Shown here: one piece after another, positions 1 to 10,600 of the stretch | Numbering within the stretch: position 1 is the stretch's first letter | Layout: each line of letters starts with the position of its first letter | From: Xanthostigma xanthostigma | Lineage: Eukaryota > Arthropoda > Insecta > Raphidioptera > Raphidiidae | Direction: 5' to 3' | Assembly: GCA_963575645.1 (NCBI GenBank) | Contig: OY754470.1 | Location: 31,044,501 to 31,108,500 of the forward strand | DNA: 64,000 bases | Translations under genes and position numbers: made by a program | Notes under the pieces: generated by a model | What the model was told of the DNA's origin: nothing | Seen by the model: only the letters and a program-made list of their open reading frames with translations | The model's database searches: none

Positions 1-129
1 GGGCAGTAACAAAATAATTAATAAACTTAAATTACTTTGTGAATACAATATTCGAAAAATAGGAGCAATTCATTTTTATCCGAAAGTCTAGAACAATATA
101 GATACTTACAAGAAGAAGAAATAATCCCT

Positions 130-680
130 TCCACAAGTTTAATCGAAATCGGATGGCATTGATACACACTATTATTTGTGCTTAGGACAGTATAAATTTC
201 GAATGCCATCCGATTTGAACAATTTTTAGTGTGTTTTTTTTACTTATTGTTGAAAAAATCGAAAAAAAGGGTTTTTCGGCGACTTTGAGGGGTTGTTTCT
301 CCGAAACTGCCCATCAGGATCGGATGGAAATTTTTTTCCAACGTTTGGTGGTGTCAATAAGTATACTCACTAATTTTGAAGCGGTTGCCTTTTCAGTTTT
401 TTTTTTTTTTTTTTTATTCGCTAGTGCAAAAGCGGCCCGCGTGTTTCGGCTGGCAAAAAAATTTTATTATATAATTAGGGTATTTCCTTCAATGCAACCG
501 CATTTTTATCCGGTTGCCTTTTCAAAAATTTTTCGATTTTGCCCCACCCCCATATCGCCGCCCCTGTCCATTTGGGGTCACTTTGTCAGCTACCAGGGGA
601 CTCTGTACCACTCAAAGGCCCAGATTACCACTCGCCATCCGGTTGCCTCTCCGACACCGGATGACGTGCCATTGCTTTGA
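130..680. mobile_element. Half of a foldback repeat, second copy at 54.99-56.18 kb
   Basis: The block opens with a small stem (AAATCGGATGGCATT at 147-161 against its complement near 200-215). It then runs through AT-rich and T-run sequence to a terminus containing GACGTGCCATTGCTTTGAAT. The same order of sequence appears twice, in opposite orientations, at 54.99-56.18 kb, so this is one arm of the same foldback family. The other arm is missing here; positions 1-129 do not match it. The open frames over it are not coding: they run across T-runs and the palindromic stem. Confidence 0.7.
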
Positions 681-689
681 ATATATCTC

Positions 690-1190
690 TCTATAACGGT
701 TGAGAATAGGATTCATGTTTACAGGAACTTTTATGTTTGTTTTGAGTCCCGAATACGTAGGTACCTACAATATTGACATTGTCTCCTGAATCACTCTGTA
801 TAACCTTTCTTGTAGAGAATGTGAAGATCTACAACTTTTGTTTAACCCGAATTGACCTCCGACTTATTGAAAGCAAGATATTTACAATACGCAATTTTTT
901 TACCTTCAACCTTCAATATCTTGTAACGTCGGCACGATATCGATGGAGATTTTTAGCATTGTTCAAAACTACATTAAGCTATTTATAAAAAAAAATAACG
1001 TTACGATTTTGTTCCGACGATGGCCACTATTTCCATCTTAAGTTACTGGACAGTGCAGTTATCATTTTGAAGCTTTTGTTTTTGTCAAAATTATTCCTTC
1101 ATCACTAATCCCAGTGTATATAAATAGCAGACAAACAAGTAAAATAAAAAAGAAAAGGCAAAATATCGCCATAATGGCAATTTGGTGACG
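690..1190. other. Intergenic or 3' flank of the TMEM26-like gene
   Basis: No gene, tandem repeat or mobile element could be supported here. The stretch includes the presumed 3' untranslated region of the TMEM26-like gene, which is transcribed right to left and stops at 1191. No canonical AATAAA was located close to the stop. Confidence 0.4.
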
Positions 1191-1632
1191 TCATTCTGAC
1201 GCATCGCTAACATCAGAAGAGGTTATGTTGCGCATAGATCTTACATGTTTATTATTATTACAATGACTTCGTTTTGAAGATGCAACGCTAACAACTTCAC
1301 GGTCGTGCCTATTTCCATGCTTTTTATGATATTTTGTCTGAAAACTTTCTTCTGGAGAGTCACTCTCAGAAAACGTTATATTTTCCAATATACTGTGTTC
1401 ACTTTCCTCAGAAAACATGTCAGCGTCGTGAGGTATGCGTTTGTTATGTTTTTTTGAACATATTTGCTCGTGACTGCTGTTTCTAGAATGCAATCGTTCA
1501 GTTTTCGATTTTTTATTATAGTCCGAGGAACTTTCACGCCCCAAACTTATTAAACTCAAAGGAGTTTGAGTGTAGCTTGTTTGAGAACTTGCTGTTGAAT
1601 ATCCAGTATCTTTGCGCGTATTTTTTAGCTCT
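1191..1632 (-). CDS. TMEM26: TMEM26-like exon 7 (C-terminal tail and stop)
   Basis: The acceptor TTTCAG ends at 1633. The exon encodes a low-complexity polar tail beginning ELKNTRKDTGYSTASSQTS and ending SSDVSDASE before the stop at 1191. No domain is visible; the many Ser and Asp residues suggest a disordered cytosolic tail. The phase agrees with the proposed donor at 1835. Confidence 0.7.
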
Positions 1633-4600
1633 CTGAAATCGTACAGATAAGAATTATTAATATTAATAAAATTTAAATTTGGCTAGATGAAATAGTTGTT
1701 ATATTTAAGCACATAAAACGTGCCTTATTTTTTTATTTTTGTAAATTTGGGATTTTGTAAAATCTTCAAAGCTAGTGTTTCTTTTAATGCGTTTAGTATT
1801 AACACTTTTATCTGAAACTGCAGCCTTCTTGTACGGTGTTCGATTATGATGATTTTTTTTCAAAGTGGGACTATCGTAATTCATTTTTGAAATGATAGCA
1901 ATATTTGATAATTCTAGATGACTTCTTTGTATTTTTGGTTTTTTGTCAGTTTTGTGATTTTCACTATAAACAACGTAAAGTCTGTATAACTGCAAAAGTA
2001 TAACTAAAGTGTTTTTACATGTAAAAAAGACGTTCATATAACTTATGATATTGAAATGTAAAATAATGAGTAAACGAAACGCTAAGAACGGGGCGTCTTG
2101 CAAAAGAATATTTAAAGCAATTCCCCAAACGTCGATGTTGCAACAACAACATTGTGTCCTGAAAATAGAAAAAAAAAATAAAATAAACATCGGCATTTGC
2201 AAACTATAATTATTAAGGTTAAAACATTAAGTACAGTCGAAAGAAGTTAGAACTACAACGGAATTTTGAAATAACGTATAAGTTACTTCGTAGAAACCGT
2301 GCAATATGCTTTTTTCATGCATTAAATATAATATGTAAATCAAATCATTAACTGAAAACAGTTAGTTTTAGCCATTATTTCGCAATAACCGTTATCGCTA
2401 TAAAGGAGGTCCACTGTACAGTGTACACGTAATTTTCAATAACGACGTACGATTTGACTGTTGTCCTATTAGTACTGAGTCGTGATTTTCTGGATTTTGT
2501 TGCAGTCAATACAACTGTAAACTGCATAAGACTCCAAGACCTAAAATTATGACATCATGTAAAACCGTCCTTGATTATTATATTTACAAAGAAAATGGAC
2601 ACGTATAATAAAATATAAAAGTTTCTAAAGTGAACCAACAGTACAAATTGTTCCTTATCTAGCAGTAATCAAATGTTCAATGTATAATTTTGTTATTTTA
2701 TTTTATTATTTCGCATAAATGACCAAGTTGTCAAAAATGCACTTTTAATAAAAAAAAGTCCTTTAAAAAATCAGAAATTCACATTTCAAAATATTCGATT
2801 AAATCAATTAAATTGGAGGCGTACTACATAATTTAAATAACAAATCAAAATTGATGGTTGGAAAAGGGAAATGTATGGGTTATCAATGTTATCATAAAGC
2901 AAAGGGTGTACTTTAACGTTAGCAGCAAAAAGTGAATGAAATCTAGTGTTTTTTTTTTACTATATCTGATTATTTATCAGAACTGGACCCCATCAATTTC
3001 GTATATTATAGTATCAAGAAACGATAATGAGCCTTTCAAAATGCAATAAAGACTTTTATTCAACACGCGTGAGTAATATGTAATTTCGGGGCCCTGCTAA
3101 ACGTGGGAGAAATAATATATTACTTCACTAGTGTAATAATGAATTTTCTGGCGTGGGAGAAATAATATATTACTTCACTAGTGTAATAATGAATTTTCTG
3201 GACCAAGAGAAACTCAGTAGCAAGCCCAAGCGCTAAATAATGAAAAAAACTGCAAGTAGCTTCTGGACCAATAGGAACGTGGTAGGCGGTATTGTATATA
3301 TGAAAACAGCATCGCAATTCAGCGAAAGTCAAGGCAATCTTGTGTTTATACACTGACGTTGGGTACGTCAATCAATGAAGTGATTTATTATTTTTCCCTC
3401 TTTTATCAGGGCCCCGATTACATATTACTCCTGCTAGTTGAATAAAGTATTATGTGCGACTATTGATCGAAGGAGAATATTCCACTCGCGTGCGTTTTAC
3501 CGCACTCGCTGCGCTCGTGCGGCAAATTTCACGCTCATGGAATCTTCTCCTTCTCTCACTAGTCGCACAATATACTATTATTCATAGGTATAGTTCTACT
3601 TATTGTCATAATTATTCTAATTTGAATTTTTTTTAACAAGAAATAAGTACCTAATATCAGAACATAAAAATACTAATAAACTGTTTGTAGCGCAAATCAA
3701 CGTAATATATTTTTCTAAACAAAGTAACAAAATCAATTATTATTAAGCTCGAGGATTCCTGCAGCTTATTCTTGTTTTCATAATGTGCACATAAGGTTAA
3801 AGAAATGTTGCACCCGTTTTCGCACATACTTAATCGGTTCATAATCAAGTATTATATCAATAAAAAAGTCAGACTACTTGACTTGAGGAATCTGTAGTAA
3901 CAAGTAACAACTAATAATACGGTGGAGGCTTCACTTCTGTTGTTGCTACCGAGCGAGGCAAGACTGTAATGAAGTGGAGCAGTAAGTTCAAAAATAAGAA
4001 ACGTAACTTCATCTAAAACCGAGTGTTCTCCAAGCTTTGAATAAGTTTAAAATAATATATAAAATTTTAAAATTATATTGTATTGGGAAAAGTAAATTTT
4101 TGCGGAAAAAAGCTATACCTATAGCGTTGTTTCATCTCAATCGTGTGAAAAGCCGCGAGTAGTGGTTATTACATAATAAATAATTGAAATATATCCCTTG
4201 CTTTATGATAACGCTGTATATTATCTCGCAATAAGAAAATAACCTGATACTTATATTATTATAGGTACATACCTATACTTAATTATTATGGTTTAAATTT
4301 TAATAAAAAAATAAAGCATTACCATATGGAAAGTGTAAGAATGACCAATAAAGGTTCAGATGCAATTTTTTCATCTTTGAATGAGTCGAAAAATTCAATA
4401 ATATCAGCAGCTGTCCCTAAAAGGTTTTATAATATTAGGTACACGTATGTGCTCACCTATAGTGGTAACAGTGAATACTAAATACAAAAAAAGTTTGTAG
4501 GTATAGTTATTTTATTATGTAACACATTTACTGTCGGAAACCAGTCCAGTCAATAAACAAATTGTAGAGTGCGTGAGCAGGGACGTAAGCGATTCCTTCA

Positions 4601-7600
4601 CAAACTTGTTCAAGGTGCTTAGGTACTGTAGGGAGTACCTAAACATACCAAAAGTCCTGACGTTTAGGAGGTGAGCCCGAGGGAGGGGGTGCACCAGGAA
4701 GGTACATGTTTTGGGGTTTTAGCTTAGGTTTCAAAACGGTACGCCGCATGGGAAAAATTTCTTATGCCAAATTAAAGCTCATTTTATACAGCTTTCGTTC
4801 TATACACTTTTTTCAAATTCTCAACCCAGAAAAATGAAAGTTTTCAAAATCTTCCTCGTTTTTCGCTCTTTCTATTAGTGAAAACCGTTTCAAAATCCGG
4901 AACGTGGTTTAGAAGAACTAAGCGGAGAAAAAGACAGATGCAGACAGCGGCTCTGTTTTTTACTATGTAGTCTTTGACAAAACACCGTCGTAGCTCTGCA
5001 ATTTTGTAAAAAATATTTACGAATTATATACACAAACCTTCCTCGTTTATTGCTCTTTCTATTAGTGAAAACCGTTTTAATATCAGGAGCGCGGCTTAAA
5101 AGAAGTAAGCGCGGAAACATGCAGAGGCAGACAGCGACTTTGTTTTATACTTTGTAGTGGTTGTTTTTATTTCTTTTCTAATAAAATGTTCACCCATTGA
5201 GCTCTGTCAATTTTTATATTTGTTTGTTTATCTTTCTTCCCAAATGTAGGTTTTGGAACAAGTAGGTCCCAGCTACGATGCAACCCATATGTTAAAGTAT
5301 TGTAACAAAACTGCTATGTAGTCTGTGGCGGAAAGTATTTATTTTATTTAAGATATTAACTGTTTTACAAACAGAAAAAACACACACACAGAAACGTATA
5401 GGTAACTTTAACAGAAATAAAACTAATGTTCTAATTTATACAACGTAAGACTAAGTAACAAAGAATAAAGAATTATGTACAAAGAAATATTCAATTCACA
5501 CTAAAACACAACACAGAGTTTATCAGCGCAATTGTCTATTCAAACACACTATAAGTTATTTATTTATTTACCGCACTCACTAACGTTATATTTATTTACT
5601 CAATATTGTAACAGAATTTATATTGTAATGCCAGATCACGCACAATTTATGTAAAACAGTTAGCTGTACGTCCACTCGCTGTTAACACGCTGTAACTGAC
5701 TGAACTCAACTGACCTGACGCCCTTCCTCTGGCCGCCTTTTATAGATTTTGGCCTATGTTCCAGAACGTTCGAGAAGCCATTCCCTTGCCTCACCACCCG
5801 TCCGAGTCTCCTATATCCCACTGCTGAGTACCTGCATTCATTGTTGCATGCGTGCGCGCCTCCAACGGTCGGAAGTCCGTTACCTGCCTTTATTGTTTGT
5901 TCGTTGACCTTCGAGCACTTTATGGGGTTTTCTAGAAATTCCATAGGCGTAGCATTATGGGGTAACAATGCGTAACAGTATACATATTCTTGAAGGTAAT
6001 TGAATTCTCTACAACTCCCTTTTAATAAATTTCTTTCTCAGATGAATAGTTCAGACGACACGAAGGAATGTTTGATGAAAAATATGAGGTAAAAGTCTTT
6101 CTTTCGAAAACTTTCACTTTTCTGGGGCGTGTAGCTTAAAAACGGTTGAGAATTTGAAAAAAGTCTAGAATGAAAGCTGTATAAAATTTTATGAGCTTTA
6201 GTTTGGCGTAAGATTTTTTGCCCATGCGACGTACCGTTTTTGAGACCTAAGCTAAAACCTCAAAAGTGGTACCTTCTTGGTGCTCCCCTCCCTCCGACTC
6301 ACCTTCTAAACGTCAGGACTTTTGTTGATATGTTTAGGTACTTCCTAAGCACCCTGAACAAGTTTCTGAGGGAATCGCTTAGATCCCTGCTCACGCACTT
6401 TACACCCTCTTTTGAGCTATTCATTGATTGGACTAAACTGCTGAGGTACATTTTTTTATAAACTCGACCGGAAGTGTAAATGCATTTTTTTTCAAATGAC
6501 AACATATTATTATATTTTTATATTTTCGGAATCTCCATTTTTTTTCCACAAATTCATATAAAATTGTCGTAAGGTTACATTAGAAAATAATCGAACACTT
6601 TGTAGCGATGTATTGCTAATATTTACACTTGTCTAGAGTGTTATGAAAAATATTAATAAATTGTTAACGTTTTTCTTGAATATTTTATTAAGTAGCCTTA
6701 TGACAATTTTGTATGAATTTATAGAGAAACCAGTGGGAGTATATGCCCAAGTAATTCAAGAATTACAAGGCGCGAAATTTTACATCATATACCCCGGTGT
6801 TTTGTTTGAAAATCGGTGTATATTTATCGATCAGCCCGGAATTGTTTTTTTAAAAACTCCACATTTGCCCCTTCCCGTTTCACTGCGAGACAATTCGCAT
6901 ACCCGTTTATCGTTCACCCCGGAATTGTTTTTTTAAAAACTCCACATTTGCCCCTTCCCGTTTCACTGCGAGACAATTCTCATACCCCTTTATCGTTCAC
7001 CCCGGAATTACAATTCGCATACCCGTTTATCGTTCACCCGGAATTATTTTTTTAAAAACCTCCACCTCTGCCCCATCGTGTTTCACTGCGTGACAATTCG
7101 CATACCCCTTTATTAAAAAAAGCTTAGTCCGCCTTCTTTAGAAGTCCGCCATATTGAATTAAAAGTGACGTCACTTTATTTTTCGAGTTATTCTCAGCAA
7201 GCCCTTTCATTTGATACCCATATTGTAGGAAAGCATAAAAAACTTAGTCCGCCATCTTTAGAACTTCGCCATATTTGTTTTAGAGTTACGTCACTTTATT
7301 TTTCGAGTTATTCTCAGCACGCCCTTTCATTTGATACCTATATTGTAAGAAAGCATAATAAAATTAGTCCGCCATCTTTAGACGTCCGCCATATTGGATT
7401 TAGAGTGACGTCACTTTATTTTTCGAGCTATTCTCAGCAGGCCCTTTCATTTGATACCCATATTGTAGGAAAGCATAATAAAATTAGTCCGCCATCTTTA
7501 GAAGTCCGCCATATTGGTTTTAGAGTGACGTCACTTTATTTTTCGAGTTATTCTCAGCAAGCCCTTTCATTTGATACCCATATTGCAGGAAAGCATAATA

Positions 7601-10600
7601 AAATTAGTCCGCCATCTTTAGACGTCCGCCATATTGGATTTAGAGTGACGTCACTTTATTTTTCGAGTTATTTTCAGCAAGCCCTTTCATTTGATACCCA
7701 TATTGTAGGAAAGCATAAAAAACTTAGTCCGCCATCTTTAGAAGTCCGCCATATTGGTTTTTGAGTGACGTCACTTTATTTTTCGAGTTATTCTCAGCAA
7801 GCCCTTTCATTTGATACCCATATTGTAGGAAAGCATAATAAAATTAGTCCACCATATATAGAAGTCCGCCATATTGGATTTAGAGTGACGTCACACAGCT
7901 AACCATGCATTGTCATCCAAACTAAACGTGTATACAAATTTTCATCTCAATCGGTTGAAGATATCTGCTTCAAAATTATCGAAGGCATTCTAGTCGCTCA
8001 CTTAGTAATTTAGTCGCTCACTTATTAATTTAGTCACCCAAATATTATTTTAATATCTCAAGTTATTAAAACAGGATTTCATCATCAGTCACCAAGTTTT
8101 TTTTTATTCAACCGTTTTATAATTCCCCTATTATTATTATATAAAACAACATTATAAGAGATATATTCTTTTACGCATGCGCCGATGTTCCCCAAAAACA
8201 ATAGGCCAATTCATATTTGCATATCAAACATCCTCCCAAAATTTGGTTTCAATCCGCTCATCCTTGGTGTCGGAATGGTAAGAAATGTCAAAAGTGACGT
8301 TTGCATCTGTCAAAGTATTATGTTCTGATAATTAGTTATTCAAATTGTTAACTCAGAAGGCGTTGCATTTTACAAATATTGAAACGGCATCCGTTTTTGA
8401 ACAAATGCTACCTTTTTATTTCATTATTGTAATAAATAATATTATCGACCAATTTTATTTTAAGACAGAACATACGCAATTTTGAAATTGCCATGTTAAG
8501 CCATGCAACAGAGAGAGATAACCGAAAGATGTTTTCCATCGGTTATATCAAATTGAATTTATTTCTATATAAATGTGTATAAAAAAACTGTTTGGGCATT
8601 TTCTGTTGTACGATTCTTATGTAAAATTTTCTCCTCTTTCGTTTAAGACAGGTTTCGAACCGATCTGATTTAAATTGAGCGAGTTATAAGCGAAAAACTT
8701 CGTTTTTTCCTTATTGCTCCCCTCTGGGGTCAAAATTCAAAAATCGGCCGACGTTACGAGCTAAGTTACGCGGAGACGAATCGAACAAAAAAAAGTTTTT
8801 TAAAATCGGTTAAGGCGTTTGGGCTGTACGCGTGACACAAAAAAACGTGACACACAGATTCACAGACAAAGCGAGTACATATAGGCGCTTTAGCTTACGC
8901 TATTCGCGCCTAAAAATTGGTTGTCTGTAAAGTCGGTTTACGGACGATAGTTTTACGTGATAACGTATTCCGCTCGAATATCATATTTAATAATACATTA
9001 CTGCGCTCTCGCTTGCACGCACAGGATCAGATGGAACGTTACGGCGGAACGGAACGTTACACTTTTTCGTGCGTGCAGCTGGTGTTTCATCAATTTATAA
9101 GACGTTATCACGTCAAAAAATAGAGATTTTGAAAATATTTAAGCAAATAAAATATGTTACTATTTAAAAAAATAATGTAGGTATTTACACTTCCAGTTGA
9201 GTTAGAAATACAACCAATAATTTATATACCTCGGCAGTTTACGATAGTAAAGAGTTAAAAAACCATTCAAACTTTTTAACTTCCCACAATCAATAAAAAA
9301 ATCGGGAAATTATTTTCACCCCGATTTTCGAAACTCGAGTTTTCGTCAGATCTCGACGTTTTGAGGTCCTAGGAAGCTATTATGACTATTTTGGCGATGC
9401 TGTCGTAGGGTTGTGTGGTTAGGTGTGTGTGTGTGTGTGTGTATGTAGTAGTGATGTGCCGGATCGTTAAAAATGTATATCGCAGATACGGATAAGAATA
9501 CGGATCTCAATCTTTTTACTCAGGTACTATTGGTAACTCACTACAATAAATGTTTAAATATTTAATTTTTGCAATATACCTAAATGTGCCAAATATCAAT
9601 ATGTGATTTTCAGAAATAAAAAATAATTTAAATGGAACTTAATAGCATATCATTGCAAGACCGTGGCCAGAAATTCACTTCGGGGGCAGTCGAGCTCTGG
9701 ACCAGAGACAATAAGTAATAACTTTATTTGAAAATAAGTACACATATTATAATTTTACATAAATACAAATTAAATTAAAAGGCAACCGATGCAGATTTTG
9801 ACAAAAGAGTTTAATGCGGTGTTTACACGGGTGACTAAAGCCGCACGATTTCCGCCGCACGGCGAAAATCGACCGTCTAAATGGCAATTCGGCTAGGCCG
9901 CAAGTGACTAAAATCGCAAGCCCCAAAGTAGACTAGCATCCGACTTTTGCCGCGCGGCGACCGGCCGCATGCGGCTGGTGACTAAAATCGACCGTGAAAA
10001 TGCTCATTCGCAGGCGACCGTGCTGATCGACATTTTGATGCCAAATGAACTAGTCACCCGCGATTTTCATCGACTCGTGTAAATCGGGTAGCGATTCGGC
10101 TAGGACAGGCGATGCGACTGGTGACTTGCCGCACGGCTAAAATCGACCCGTGTAAACACCCCATTATGATTAATTTAATTTACGAGTATTAACAATGCAT
10201 TACATTTTGATTTTACTCGTTCCGAAAAACGCGGAATCCATTTATCGTATATCACAGGTCCGAAAAAAGAGTCGAACATATATTTTAGTGAGCGTGTATA
10301 AAATGGGTTGGCTAAGGAATTACGGGGGGGGGGGGGTGAGCGTCCAAAACACCCCCCATGCCTACGGTCTTGTATCATTGCTACCTATATTAGTGATGTG
10401 CTGGATATCCCTATCCGCGGATATCCAAAAGAAAAAAAATATCTGTATCCGTATCTGTATCTGTTATTTTTTTACGGATCTTGAACGGAATTTTTACGTT
10501 ATTAAATTTCATTATGTACGTGAAATTCTAAATATAGGTAGCAATGAAATGCTATTAAATTCCATTTAAATTATTATTTATTTCTGAAAATTACATATTG

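Larger units (their letters stand above)
6725..9115. mobile_element. Mosaic dispersed repeat built of blocks shared with 34.3-35.6 kb and 50.3-51.8 kb
   Basis: Block order: an opening segment (6730-6800) matching 50385-50460; an 82-bp minisatellite (about 6838-7110); a 120-bp tandem array (7120-7895); a block at 7896-7980 matching inverted 23885-24090; a block (about 8150-8700) containing GCATGCGCCGATGTTCCCC that matches 50540-51590 and, inverted, 34900-35100; then a terminal 199-bp element at 8917-9115. No intact gene is present. Class is not assigned; block shuffling would suit a Helitron-like or recombining non-autonomous element, but I could not identify diagnostic ends. Confidence 0.65.

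Noticed and set aside
231-680. 149-codon open frame with a Phe run
   Set aside because: It lies over T-runs and the arm of a foldback repeat; the equivalent region in the other copies is frameshifted.
7165-7764. 199-codon open frame over the 120-bp array
   Set aside because: The frame stays open only because the unit length is a multiple of three. The translation is the same 40 residues repeated, with no start context or domain, and the same is seen in the inverted array.
10322-10337. G-run that might be a sequencing or assembly error
   Set aside because: Similar G/C runs occur in other elements (56047, 49178); without reads it cannot be judged and does not affect any gene.
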